A stretch of DNA of 64,000 nt, taken from Rhodanobacteraceae bacterium. Lineage in GTDB: Bacteria > Pseudomonadota > Gammaproteobacteria > Xanthomonadales > Rhodanobacteraceae. Position numbers and translations under genes: made by a program. A model generated the notes under the pieces. It was not told the origin of the DNA. It searched no databases and saw only the letters and a list, made by a program, of their open reading frames with translations. How positions within the stretch are numbered: position 1 is the stretch's first letter; each line of letters starts with the position of its first letter. The DNA lies in contig SCQU01000003.1 of NCBI GenBank assembly GCA_004299555.1, forward strand, positions 1 through 64,000, read 5' to 3'. Positions 1 to 8,948 of this stretch are shown here, piece after piece.

Positions 1-9
1 GCGCCAAAA

Positions 10-98
10 CTATGTAGGGCGGCAGTTGGCGATCTCGCAGCGCGCGATCGCCAACTGCAACGGATCTTTGCGGCTGACGCCAGTTCACCCTACATAGT
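10..98. repeat. Nested inverted repeats at the window edge
   Basis: ACTATGTAGGG at 10-20 is the exact inverse of CCCTACATAGT at 88-98. Between them GCAGTTGGCGATC (22-34) pairs perfectly with GATCGCCAACTGC (46-58) around an 11-nt loop. Further CTACATAGT and CTATGT motifs follow at about 108-126. The segment is non-coding and lies beside recombinase and transposase remnants, so a recombination site or transposon end is possible. I could not match it to a known attC or IS terminus. Confidence 0.6.
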
Positions 99-139
99 CG
101 GGCACGCTACATAGTGCCTGCTATGTCCTCGGCAAGATA

Positions 140-262
140 GGCGGCACTCCTTCGCAACGCACTTGATCGACGGGCGGATACGACATCCGCACAGTACAAG
201 AATTGCTGGGCTACAAGGACGTGTCAACCACATGCCGGTACTACACACACGTCTTTAACCGC
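140..262 (+). pseudogene. Tyrosine recombinase (integron/phage-type) C-terminal fragment
   Basis: Two frames together give the box II region of a tyrosine recombinase. RHSFATHLIDG (about 139-171) is followed, after a one-base frame change near 170, by YDIRTVQELLGYKDVSTT and the nucleophile context YYTHVFNRG (to about 262). The spacing and the THVFNRG ending resemble integron-type integrases. The N-terminal two thirds are absent and the end runs straight into an ISL3 remnant, so this is a non-functional relic. It suggests that recombination shaped this edge of the region. Confidence 0.65.
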
Positions 263-284
263 GGCGTGTGGCGCCACTGCTCAG

Positions 285-880
285 CCGGTTCACGATTGCA
301 AGACGCGCACCTGGCGGCACCTCAACTTCTTCCAGTATCAGCATGGGTGCATGCGGACGTGCCGCGGGTGGCGTGCGGAAAGTGTGGCAAGACCACGCAG
401 GTGGCCGTGCCGTGGGCGCGCGCCGGATCGGGCTTCACGCAGGTACTGGACGCCTTCATCGTGGCGTTGTACCAGGAGATGCCGGTACTGGCGGTAGCGC
501 GAATGCTCGGGGTGTCCAATGACCGGGTGTGGCGCCTCACGGAACGCCTGCGCGACATCTTCGTGACGTATCGGCGCGCCGTCAGTGCCGGCCGTGCACT
601 GGCGACCTGGGTCCGTTGGGCGCGGCATTGCCGGCTGGCCCCGTTCAAACGGCTCGGCGCCACCATCCGCGACCATCTCGACGGCAGCCCCAACCACTTC
701 GACACGCACCTCGACAACGGCTTCGCTGAAGCCATCAACGGCAGAATCCAGGCGGCCAAGGCTTGGGCCTGCGGCTACGGCACCGACCGGCACCTCGCCA
801 CCATGTGCTACCTCACTTGCGGCAAGCTCACGCATCTGCCAGCGAACCCTTGGTTACCCCCAACAAGCGGCCTTGGAGCC
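285..880 (+). mobile_element. ISL3-family transposase remnant
   Basis: The N-terminal part reads HDCKTRTWRHLNFFQYQ and then, after a frame change near 340, VHADVPRVACGKCGKT, the zinc-finger and start region of ISL3-family transposases. A helix-turn-helix-like stretch (VLAVARMLGVSNDRVWRLTE, about 490-550) follows. The reading frame then jumps to the family's C-terminus (FAEAINGRIQAAKAWACGYG, then CGKLTHLPANPW, about 720-860). Most of the DDE catalytic core between these parts is deleted. I found no convincing terminal inverted repeats. An 870-nt open frame (203-1072) spans the chimera but is not a real gene. Confidence 0.7.
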
Positions 881-914
881 GGCTGCTTCCACTTGAAACG
901 AGAAAGAGCCTCAA

Positions 915-1190
915 GTTGCCGCCTTTGCGCACGATCGAGCGCGCCATGGCCACTGCCGCATACGAGCATGACGAGATTGCCGCGCCGAATAGGCCCGCAG
1001 TCGCGATTGAGCGTGGGCCGCCATCTGGCAATAATTTCGACATCGCGTCTTTCGCGATCAGCACCTCAATGATTGCGGAGCGGGCAAAGCCAAGGCTCAG
1101 GCCCCAGAAGATCTGCCAGAACATGGTGAAGGCCAGCCACAACGCGTGACCAATGGGATCGAGAACGCCCGTGAAGCACTCCTTGATGCG
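915..1190 (-). pseudogene. Permease fragment (ArsP/UPF0718-like)
   Basis: The minus strand encodes ECFTGVLDPIGHALWLAFTMF, then FWQIFWGLSLGFARSAIIE, then the conserved SSCSYAAVAMARSIVRKGG. These segments match the N-terminal membrane region of the permease family that includes ArsP/UPF0718 proteins. The frame becomes unrelated after about 919, where the ISL3 remnant begins, and upstream it meets a stop without a clear start codon. It is therefore truncated at both ends. Family assignment is from memory of the motif; the substrate is unknown. Confidence 0.55.
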
Positions 1191-1234
1191 CCCCGCGGAC
1201 GCAGATGCAAGTCAACCCATGGTTCTGAACGCGA

Positions 1235-1746
1235 TCATGGTCCTGAGCTTTCGGCGGAAGATGTCGCCGGCGCAGGTGCCGGCATATCCATGTCCTCATC
1301 CGGTGGCGCCTTGGCGACGATCGCCTTGTATTCCTGCGGTGTCATACCGGGTAGCTTCTCGATGAACGCCACCATGCTCCAGATGGTCGGATCGTCGTGG
1401 CCGGCCATGCCCCAGGCCGGCATCGCACTCATCTTGATGCCGTGCTTGATGACCCAGAACGCATCCTGCGGATCCACGTGCACCTTCGAGAGATTCGGGG
1501 GCTGTGGATACATGCCTTTTTCAGGATCAACTGCGGATTGTCGAGGTTCGGAACCTTGATGTGCTCCGAACGCACATGAATCGAGCGCTCGCGCAGGGTC
1601 TGTAGTACCGCGAACACCGGCCGGGTGTGGTGATCGTCGGCGCCGATGTTGTAGATGCCCGAGTAGACGAACACGCCTGCGCCGGCCGCCAGGATGAGGG
1701 CAAGGACGAGGATGGTGATACTGGAATGCTTGATGAGTTGTTTCAT
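1235..1746 (-). pseudogene. Cytochrome c family protein, heme site deleted and frameshifted
   Basis: The gene starts at an ATG (1746) with a good Shine-Dalgarno sequence (GAGGAGATC, about 1749-1757) and one N-terminal membrane helix (ITILVLALILAAGAGVFVYSG). It reads normally to VPNLDNPQLILK, after which the frame shifts near 1517-1522. The C-terminal half continues in another frame as MYPQPPNLSKVHVDP and IKHGIKMSAMPAWGMAG. In the related membrane cytochromes a CxxCH heme-binding segment sits between these two parts. Here it is missing, so both the reading frame and the heme ligand are lost. It lies just downstream of copB on the same strand. Confidence 0.6.
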
Positions 1747-1756
1747 GGTGATCTCC

Positions 1757-2869
1757 TCAAAACCAGATGCGCACACCGGCGACGAGCTGCGGTTCGAACA
1801 CCGGCTCGCCGGCGGCGCGCATGAGTTCGGCGGTCTTGCCGAACCGCCGCGTGAAGTCGACGCCGACGTACGGGGCAAATTGACGAGTGATCTCGTAGCG
1901 CAGGCGCAGGCCGAGTACGGCGTCGGACAGTCCGGCACCGATGTCGCGCTGCGGATCGTCGCGGCCGTACAGGTTGGCCTCGAAGCGCGGCTGCAGGATC
2001 CAGCGCTGGGTCAGCAGCAGCCCGTACTCGGCCGCGAAGCGCAAGGCCGTGCGGTCGGACTGGCCCACGTACGCCGTGATTTCGACATCGAACCAGTACG
2101 GCGCCAGTCCCTGGACGCCGAATGCGGCCCAGGTGCGATCAGGGCCGGCGCCGAAATCGTGCCGCACACCGAGTTGGGTATCCCAGTATGTCGTCACCGG
2201 GCGATCCCACAACACCTCGCTGCGCAAGTCCTGCAGGCGCCCCTCGCTGTGTTCGCCCTCGGCCTTCAACCATAGTTTGCTCTCGTCGTTGCCGTACCAT
2301 GCCTGCGCATCCAGCGCAGCGCCATTGGAATTGCGGCCGCTGAAGTACTCCAGACGATCGATCAGGAGCATGCCGAGGGGTTTGTCGTCCGCCATGTCCA
2401 TGCCGGTCATCGATCCGTAGCCGACCCCATCGGAATAGTCCGCGCTGCGCGCATCCGGCGGCGCACGACCGCCCTGCATCGGCGGCATGTCATGCATTGC
2501 ATCGCCGGCCATGGGTTGCAGTCCGAGGCCGCGTACGACCGGACGTTCGCCGATTTGCGCACCGATATCGAGCCGCTGCAATTGGCCGGTGGTTTGCGGC
2601 GGCACCATCGGCATCGAGTGGCCCATGCCGTGCGTCGAAGACATGTCCGTGTCCGACATCGAAGTTGGTGCCTGTTTTGACGTCGACGGCTGGGTTTTCT
2701 CGGCCGACTTCGCCTTCTTCGCCGCATCATTTTCTTTTGCCGGCGTCGCTTGATGCATTGATGACATGTCCATGTCCTGCATGGTGTCCTGCGCCAGCGA
2801 GGGCAGCGGCACCGTCGCCGCAGCCACAACGACAACCCACAAAATGCTGCTGCAAGGGTGCCTGCTCAT
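1757..2869 (-). CDS. copB: Copper resistance outer-membrane protein CopB
   Basis: A 370-residue exported protein with signal peptide (MSRHPCSSILWVVVVAAATV, cleaved near LAQ) and a long Met/His-rich segment with repeated MDMSSMHQ- and HGMGHSM-like motifs that would bind copper. A C-terminal beta-barrel domain follows (GKTAELMRAAGEPVFEPQ and the terminal VAGVRIWF), typical of the CopB/PcoB family. In this family CopB works with the periplasmic oxidase CopA in copper sequestration or tolerance. Its ATG overlaps the stop of copA by four bases (ATGA), so the two are translationally coupled. It looks intact although its partner copA is interrupted. A longer open frame extends upstream, but the signal peptide fixes this start. 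Confidence 0.9.
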   Translation of the reverse strand: MSRHPCSSILWVVVVAAATVPLPSLAQDTMQDMDMSSMHQATPAKENDAAKKAKSAEKTQPSTSKQAPTSMSDTDMSSTHGMGHSMPMVPPQTTGQLQRLDIGAQIGERPVVRGLGLQPMAGDAMHDMPPMQGGRAPPDARSADYSDGVGYGSMTGMDMADDKPLGMLLIDRLEYFSGRNSNGAALDAQAWYGNDESKLWLKAEGEHSEGRLQDLRSEVLWDRPVTTYWDTQLGVRHDFGAGPDRTWAAFGVQGLAPYWFDVEITAYVGQSDRTALRFAAEYGLLLTQRWILQPRFEANLYGRDDPQRDIGAGLSDAVLGLRLRYEITRQFAPYVGVDFTRRFGKTAELMRAAGEPVFEPQLVAGVRIWF

Positions 2870-4650
2870 GACACCACCACCTCGCGGAACATGCCCGCTT
2901 CCATGTGGTAGAGCAGGTGGCAGTGATAGGCCCAGCGCCCGAGCGCGTCGGCCTTCACGCGCCAGGCGACCCGCTGCGCCGGCTGCACGCTGATGGTGTG
3001 CTTGCGCACCTGGAACTTTTCTTCCGGCGATTCCAGTTCGCTCCACATGCCATGCAAATGGATCGGATGGGTCATCATGGTGTCGTTGACCAGCACCAGA
3101 CGCAGGTGCTCGCCATAGCGGAAGTGCACGGGTTTGGCCTGGGAGAACTTCAACCCGTCGAAACCCCAGATGAAACGATTCATGTTGCCGGTCAGGTGCA
3201 ACTCGATCTCGCGCGTGACAGGAGTGTCCGGGTACAGCGACCCGCCAACGGTGTGCAGGTCGGCATAGGTCAGCACCCGTCGGCCGTTGTCGCGCAGCCC
3301 AATGCCCGGATCGTCGAGGTTGGTGCGCGGCATGTCCACGCGCATGTCGATATTCGGACCGTATTCGGTCCGCGAGTGGCGCACCTCCGGTGTCGCCCCC
3401 GCACTTGCGTGACCGGCGTGGGCGCCGCCATCCTGGATCGAGGCGTCATGCATGCAGGCCATGGAATCGTGCGACATGCCGTGCTCGCAGTCCTGCGCCA
3501 TCGCGCCCATCATGTCGACCATGGCAATCACCGGCAGCGGATCGAGATACGGCACCTCGGCCTGCATGCCCGCGCGCGGCGACAGCGTGCCGCGCGCGTA
3601 GCCGTCGCGACTCATCGACTGCGCGAAGATCGTGTAGGCGCGATCCTCCTGCGGTTGCACGACCACGTCGTAGACTTCGGCGGTACCGATCCGGAATTCG
3701 TCGACGTCCACCGGCATGACGGGTTGGCCGTCGGCGGCGACCACAGTCAGTTTCAAACCGGGAATGCGCACGTCGAAATAGCTGTTGGAAGAACCATTGA
3801 TGAAACGCAGCCGCACGCGCTCGCCGGGCTTGAACAGCCCGGTCCAGTTGCCGGTCGGGGGCGCGCCGTTCATCAGGTAGGTGTACGTGGCTCCGGTGGC
3901 ATCGATCAGGTCGCGCGGGCTCATGCGCATCTCGTTTCACATCTTTCGCGATGCCAGCGCCCTGCGCAGACCCATCTTCGACACGTCGGCAAAAAAATCC
4001 GGAACGGTCGGCTCGCCACGGTTGTAGTAATCGCCCATTTTCTTCAGATGCGCGAACACGTTCGCCGGGTTCTCGTCGGTCCAGTCGTTGAGCATGACCA
4101 CGTAGTCGCGTTCGGCCCGGATCGGATCCGGCCCGGCCGGATCGATCACCAGCGGGCCGTACAGCCCGGTCTGTTCCTCGAAGCCGGAATGGCTGTGGTA
4201 CCAGTAGGTGCCGCTCTGCCGCACCGGAAAGCGATACACGAACGTCTCGCCCGGCGCGATGCCAGGGAAACTGATGCCGGGGACGCCATCCATGACGAAC
4301 GGCAACAGGATGCCGTGCCAGTGGATCGAACTGGATGTGCGCAAACGATTGGTTACCCGCAAGGTGACGGTCGTACCTTCGCGCCAGCGCAGTAGTGGCC
4401 CCGGGACCATGCCGTTGACCGCGGTGGCGAGCCGGGCCGCACCGGTAAAGTTGACCGGCGTCTCGGCGATTTCCAGTGCGAACTCCGTACCGGACAAAAC
4501 AGTTGGCTGGCCGGGACTGGTCAAGGCCCACGCCGGTTTGTTCCACGGACCGAGCATGGCGGCCGCGCTGCCAAGCGCCAGGCTCTGCACGAAGCGGCGG
4601 CGGGAAGGCATCGGGATCGACGGCCCGGTGCCGGAATCGTATGGCTTCAT
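2866..4650 (-). pseudogene. copA: CopA multicopper oxidase, interrupted by an in-frame TGA
   Basis: CopA-family periplasmic copper oxidase. The N-terminus has a Tat motif (SRRRFVQSLALG) followed by the first cupredoxin copper sites (SSIHWHGILLPFVMDGVPG, then GTYWYHSHSGFEEQTGLYGP). The C-terminal part has the Met/His-rich insert and the last copper motifs (HPIHLHGMWSELES, WAYHCHLLYHMEAGM). The two halves are in the same frame but separated by a TGA at 3937-3939: ...ASRKM-stop-NEMRMSPRDL. Family members usually have a Trp at this position, so a single TGG-to-TGA change explains it. Without readthrough the product ends after about 237 residues and lacks the C-terminal copper ligands. I took the start as the ATG giving the Tat signal. 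A sequencing error is the main alternative. Confidence 0.8.
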
Positions 4651-4769
4651 GTTGGACTCACGCAGGCGTGCGTGGCACGCCGATTGCGAAGGATCACCCG
4701 CTACCGTCACGTAAAGGGGACGGAATGCGCGGGATCAGGTTGCGGCGCGACAACGCGCCGCGGCGGGAA

Positions 4770-5156
4770 TCAGGCGATCGGTGGTCGTAGTGGCGGCGCG
4801 CTCAGCGCCGGCACAGGATCGGCAGGTGCGGCGACCGGGAATGCGGCGTGCAACCAAGGGCCGGCAACGGTGAGGCGCGGCACCGAGAGGGCCGCACTGC
4901 ACGCGAAGGCGCAATGGCAGCCGCCATGGCAGCAATCGCCGCTACCCATCGCCATCTCTGGTGCGTGCCCGCGTTGCACGGCAACCTGCACCACCGGCAT
5001 ACCGTCGCAATGTTGCGCGGACGCTTCTGACGGCGCCGACGCAGTCATTTGCAACGGCGCGGCCAGCGCGCCGGATGCGAGCACCAGCCACGCCAACTCC
5101 GCCAGCACCGACACTGTTCGGAAATAGGCAGAACTCGGTCGCGCAAGATGACACAT
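4770..5156 (-). CDS. copL: CopL-like Cys/His-rich copper locus protein
   Basis: A short exported protein (about 128 residues) with an N-terminal hydrophobic segment (SVLAELAWLVLASGALA), a central Cys/His/Met cluster (HCDGMPVVQV, SGDCCHGGCHCAFACSA) and a Pro/Ala-rich tail. Its position directly upstream of copA-copB matches xanthomonad copL, which is needed for copper-induced expression of copAB. The assignment rests on context and composition, because the family is poorly conserved. The start was chosen at MCHLARPSSAYF, which places the hydrophobic segment near the N-terminus; no strong ribosome-binding site is visible. Confidence 0.6.
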   Translation of the reverse strand: MCHLARPSSAYFRTVSVLAELAWLVLASGALAAPLQMTASAPSEASAQHCDGMPVVQVAVQRGHAPEMAMGSGDCCHGGCHCAFACSAALSVPRLTVAGPWLHAAFPVAAPADPVPALSAPPLRPPIA

Positions 5157-5369
5157 ACCGGCAACATACCAGCATCCCGCTACCGTGCAACCCTGGAATT
5201 GGCCCCGCCCCCGCTTTACCCTTCCGCCCAATCGCTACCGCCCGGCGAGCACACAACGAACCACCGGCACGCCTTCCACGCCGGCAGCTTTGCGGATGTG
5301 CCAGCGCTGGGGGTAAGTCACCCGAAGGATCCGCCGCCAACGTTGACCTGCCGAGGACCCGGCGTTGGA

Positions 5370-6578
5370 TCAGAATTTGACTTCGCCCCAGGCGCCGATC
5401 TCGCGCGACTTGACGTCCACGCTCGTACCGTTGCGCAAGCGCTCGTTCTTCCAGGCAATCGCCACACGCATGCCCTTGGTGATCGGGAACGCCACACCGA
5501 CGTTGTAGTAGGTGTCCTTCAGATTCGGGTCGAGATCCTTGCTGGGCTTGACGCGGTCGTATCGCGCGAACACCGACGCGGTACTGAAGTCATAGCTGCC
5601 CCACAACGAGTAACCGTCGGCCGAATCGGCAAGCGGCGTGGTGACGTTGTTCCAGCTGTCGGCCTTGAACCATTCCACGCCGAGTCGCAAGCCATCGCGG
5701 TTCCACGCCGCCATCGCGTCGTAGCGGTGGGCACCGCGCAGCACCGGCGAGGTTGCGGTGTCCTTGCCCAGATCGCCGCTGTAGCCACCTACGGTGAACA
5801 CGAGTCCCCTGATCGGCTCGATGCCCACGCGACCGGCAAAGTCCACACTGTTCGAGCGCGCCGGATGCTTGTAGCCGCCGCCGTTGACCATTGAAACCTG
5901 GTAATCGAACGTACCGTTGTCGCCCAGCGTGTGCAGGCCCCAGTCTGCGGAGTTGGCGAAGTGGAGGCGATCGGTCAACGTGTTCTCGACGAAGCGGTAG
6001 CCATACCAGTCCTCGACGAACGGAATCCACGGCATGTTGGCCGAACCCACCCGCAAGGTCGCCAGCTTGCCGAAGGCGCCCTGCAGGTACGCCTTCTTCA
6101 CGAACAGCTGGGTCTCACCCGTGACGCCGGTGTAGTTGAAATCGGTGGTCAGGTTTGCTGACCACACGTCGTTGAACTTGTGCCCGATCGACAGATAGAA
6201 ACGCTTGACGTCGAGCCCGGTGCCGGAAGCGGCGGTCTTGCTGCCGTTGCTGGTCTTGTCGATATTGGTGAAATCGGTGTACATGGTGCCGCCGATTTTG
6301 GTGTTGTCGACCAATTGCTCCAGCGCGTCGAGGCGACGGTCGGCCTGCGCGGCTGCGGGCGCGGCCGCCGTCTGCGCGGGCTGATGCTGTTGCTGCTGGA
6401 GTTGATCGACCTTGGCCTGCAAAGCGCTGATCTGCTGCTGGAGCTGTCGCAGCTCCGTGCTGCCGGATGGGAGTGAAGAGGATGTGTTCGTGGTCTGCGC
6501 GACGGCCGGCATGGCCGCAGCGATGCCGCCCGCGCCGATTACGGCGGCTATCGCCGCTACAAGCACCCTGGAACGCAT
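5370..6578 (-). CDS. Phosphate-selective porin (OprO/OprP family)
   Basis: A 402-residue outer-membrane porin. It has a signal peptide (ending AMPAVAQ), a coiled-coil segment (residues about 40-65, LRQLQQQISALQAKVDQL) and a Gln/Ala linker. A beta-barrel follows with repeated aromatic strands and a terminal GAWGEVKF ending in Phe, as expected for barrel-assembly recognition. This architecture is that of OprO/OprP porins, which pass phosphate or polyphosphate across the outer membrane. It diverges from pstS across a 250-bp region with Pho boxes on both strands, which supports a phosphate role. A GGAGG ribosome-binding site lies 7 nt before the ATG. Confidence 0.88.
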   Translation of the reverse strand: MRSRVLVAAIAAVIGAGGIAAAMPAVAQTTNTSSSLPSGSTELRQLQQQISALQAKVDQLQQQQHQPAQTAAAPAAAQADRRLDALEQLVDNTKIGGTMYTDFTNIDKTSNGSKTAASGTGLDVKRFYLSIGHKFNDVWSANLTTDFNYTGVTGETQLFVKKAYLQGAFGKLATLRVGSANMPWIPFVEDWYGYRFVENTLTDRLHFANSADWGLHTLGDNGTFDYQVSMVNGGGYKHPARSNSVDFAGRVGIEPIRGLVFTVGGYSGDLGKDTATSPVLRGAHRYDAMAAWNRDGLRLGVEWFKADSWNNVTTPLADSADGYSLWGSYDFSTASVFARYDRVKPSKDLDPNLKDTYYNVGVAFPITKGMRVAIAWKNERLRNGTSVDVKSREIGAWGEVKF

Positions 6579-6690
6579 GAATAGCCTCCGGTGGTCTGCA
6601 TGGATGGCGTTCCGCGTCCGCGATCGTTGTTGCCCGCGCCGGGAACGGGCCCAGACTGCTGTGCACCCGTTACAGCCACGTTGTGGGCTG

Positions 6691-6708
6691 ATGACAGAAT
6701 CAAGACAG
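6691..6708 (-). promoter_or_regulatory. Pho box for the porin gene
   Basis: On the minus strand CTGTCTT (6708-6702), a 4-nt spacer and CTGTCAT (6697-6691) match the PhoB binding consensus of two CTGTCAT-like repeats spaced by four bases. It lies about 113 bp before the porin start codon, a plausible position for PhoB activation of that gene. Confidence 0.75.
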
Positions 6709-6736
6709 TTTCATCGAGGGGTGTGCCCGACGGCGA

Positions 6737-6776
6737 CTGTCATCGCCCTGCAACATTTCTCTCATCGAACTGCAAC
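6737..6776 (+). promoter_or_regulatory. Four tandem Pho half-sites before pstS
   Basis: CTGTCAT (6737), CTGCAAC (6748), CTCTCAT (6759) and CTGCAAC (6770) start exactly 11 bp apart and are each followed by a 4-nt spacer where another repeat follows. This is the geometry of two adjacent PhoB dimer sites on one face of the helix, ending about 52 bp before the pstS start codon. Confidence 0.85.
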
Positions 6777-6828
6777 ACGCGGCCCCTACAAAGGGTGTCG
6801 ACAACGCTCGACACCCCAGGAGACTCGC

Positions 6829-7857
6829 GTGAACGTCCGTTTCCCCCACAAGCTTCAACTGTTCGCTCTGGCCACCGCCCTCGCGCTTGGCCTGGGCACC
6901 GCGCACGCCACCGACGTCACCGGCGCCGGTTCCAGTTTCGTGTATCCGGTGATCTCGAAGTGGTCGGCTGCGTATGCGGAAAAAACCGGCAATCACATCA
7001 ACTACCAGTCCATCGGTTCCGGCGGCGGCATCGCGCAGATCAAGGCCGGCACGGTCGATTTCGGCGCCTCCGACAAACCGCTGGACCAGGCCACGCTGGC
7101 AAAATTCGGCCTCGGCCAGTTCCCGGACGTGATCGGCGGCATCGTGCCGGTCCTCAACGTCAACGGCATCCCGGCCGGCAAGCTGGTCCTGGACGGCAAG
7201 ACCCTGGCCGGCATCTTCCTGGGCAAGATCACCAGGTGGAATGATCCCGGGATTGCCGCCCTGAACCCGGGCATGAAGCTACCGGATCAGAAGATTACCG
7301 TGGTGCACCGCTCCGACGGCTCCGGCACCACTTACAACTTCACCCACTACCTCTCGCAGGTCAGCCCGGCGTGGAAGTCCAGGGCAGGCGTGGGCACCGC
7401 GGTGAACTGGCCGGCCGGGATCGGCGGCAAGGGCAACGAGGGCGTCTCGGCCTACGTCAAGCAGATCAGGAACTCGATCGGTTATGTCGAGTATGCGTAC
7501 GCCCTGCAGAACCACATCGGCTACGCGATGATGAAGAACGCCGCCGGCAACGTCGTCAGCCCGAATACCGCGTCGTTCCAGGCCGCGGCCGCCACGGCTG
7601 ACTGGAAGCATGCCAGGAACTTCGAACTGCTGATCACCAACGCTCCGGGCACCAGGGCGTGGCCGATCACGGCCACGTCCTGGGTGATCATGTACAAGCA
7701 ACCAAGGAACCTCGAGCACACCAGGGTGGTGATGGATTTCTTCAAGTGGGCCTACAACCACGGCCAGGCCGATGCACGTTCGCTGGACTACGTGCCGCTG
7801 CCGGACAGCCTGGTCAAGCAGATCGAGCAGTACTGGCAGACCCAGTACAAGATGTAG
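6829..7857 (+). CDS. pstS: Phosphate ABC transporter, periplasmic phosphate-binding protein
   Basis: A 342-residue phosphate-binding protein. The GTG start is preceded by CCAGGAGA and gives a clean signal peptide (MNVRFPHKLQLFALATALA, cleaved after AHA). The mature protein begins TDVTGAGSSFVYPVISKW and carries the PstS phosphate-contact motifs GASDKPLD and HRSDGSGTTYNFTHYL. It captures phosphate in the periplasm for the PstCAB transporter. It is the first gene of pstSCAB-phoU and has a tandem Pho-box array upstream. An open frame extends about 400 nt further upstream, but that part overlaps the regulatory region and is not coding. Confidence 0.97.
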   Translation: MNVRFPHKLQLFALATALALGLGTAHATDVTGAGSSFVYPVISKWSAAYAEKTGNHINYQSIGSGGGIAQIKAGTVDFGASDKPLDQATLAKFGLGQFPDVIGGIVPVLNVNGIPAGKLVLDGKTLAGIFLGKITRWNDPGIAALNPGMKLPDQKITVVHRSDGSGTTYNFTHYLSQVSPAWKSRAGVGTAVNWPAGIGGKGNEGVSAYVKQIRNSIGYVEYAYALQNHIGYAMMKNAAGNVVSPNTASFQAAAATADWKHARNFELLITNAPGTRAWPITATSWVIMYKQPRNLEHTRVVMDFFKWAYNHGQADARSLDYVPLPDSLVKQIEQYWQTQYKM

Positions 7858-7976
7858 GTCGTGGAGTGCACGGCTCCGGCACTGCACCAGATGCCGGGTG
7901 ACGCCGTGCCGCGCGCAGCAGCAGTGCCGTGCGCACCCCACCGCTTCCCAACGCCGACCGCGCACAAGGCCCCAGC

Positions 7977-8948
7977 ATGCACGCAGCACGCACCGAAACG
8001 CCCGCCCGCGACTTCGAGACACGCGCGCGGACCGACGCGCGCCACGACCGCATCTTTCATGGCGCCTTGAAATCCTGCGCACTGTTGGTGCTGGCTGCGC
8101 TGTTGGGCGCCGCGCTGTCGATGCTGTGGGGCGGACGCGAGGTTCTGTTCCAGCACGGCTTCCACTTCCTCACCAGCAGCAGCTGGAATCCGGTCACCGA
8201 CGATTACGGCGCGCTGGCGCCGGTCTTCGGCACCCTGGTGACCTCACTGATCGCGCTGGTCCTGGCCGTGCCGCTGAGTTTCGGCATCGCGCTGTTCCTG
8301 ACCGAGATCGCACCTGTGTGGATGCGTGGCCCGGTGGGGACGGCGATCGAACTGCTCGCGGGTATTCCCTCGATCATCTACGGCATGTGGGGCCTTTTCA
8401 TCTTTGTGCCGTTCATGGCCAGGATCGAACCCGCGCTCAGCAGCACGCTGGGCCAGATCCCGCTGATCGGAAAACTGTTCGAGGGCCCGCCGTTGGGCCT
8501 GGGAATTCTTACCGCCGGCATCGTGCTGGCGGTGATGATCCTGCCGTTCATTTCCTCGGTGATGCGTGAGGTGTTCCAGACCGTGCCCAAGCGGCTCAAG
8601 GAATCGGCCTACGCGCTGGGCTCGACCACGCGCGAGGTGGTCTGGGACATCGTGCTGCCCTACACCCGCTCGGCGGTGATCGGCGGCATCTTCCTGGGTC
8701 TGGGCCGAGCGCTGGGCGAGACCATGGCGGTGACCTTCGTGCTCGGCAACTCCGACAACATCACCAGCTCGTTGCTGATGCCGGGTACCTCGATCTCCTC
8801 GTCGATCGCCAACGAGTTCAATGAGGCCGTGGGCACGCACCGCTCGGCGCTGATCGCCCTGGGTTTCCTGCTGTTCGTGGTCACCTTCATCGTGCTGTTG
8901 ATCGCACGCCTGATGCTGCGCCAGCTGGCCAGACGGGAGGGCAACTGA
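7977..8948 (+). CDS. pstC: Phosphate ABC transporter permease PstC
   Basis: Inner-membrane permease of about 323 residues with six or so hydrophobic segments. The permease signature region reads VPKRLKESAYALGSTTREVV, followed by GRALGETMAVTFVLGN. With PstA it forms the channel of the Pst transporter. I chose the ATG before HAARTETPARDF, because the upstream extension is low-complexity and no strong ribosome-binding site marks an earlier start. The stop overlaps the pstA start by one base, indicating coupled translation. Confidence 0.93.
   Translation: MHAARTETPARDFETRARTDARHDRIFHGALKSCALLVLAALLGAALSMLWGGREVLFQHGFHFLTSSSWNPVTDDYGALAPVFGTLVTSLIALVLAVPLSFGIALFLTEIAPVWMRGPVGTAIELLAGIPSIIYGMWGLFIFVPFMARIEPALSSTLGQIPLIGKLFEGPPLGLGILTAGIVLAVMILPFISSVMREVFQTVPKRLKESAYALGSTTREVVWDIVLPYTRSAVIGGIFLGLGRALGETMAVTFVLGNSDNITSSLLMPGTSISSSIANEFNEAVGTHRSALIALGFLLFVVTFIVLLIARLMLRQLARREGN

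Noticed and set aside
203-1072. An 870-nt open frame starting in the recombinase tail
   Set aside because: It is a chimera of recombinase tail, ISL3 transposase pieces and antisense of a permease; the joined product has no coherent family.
2905-4395. A 496-codon plus-strand frame opposite copA
   Set aside because: Mirror frame of a GC-rich gene; His/Arg-rich with no motif, while the other strand encodes a clear multicopper oxidase.
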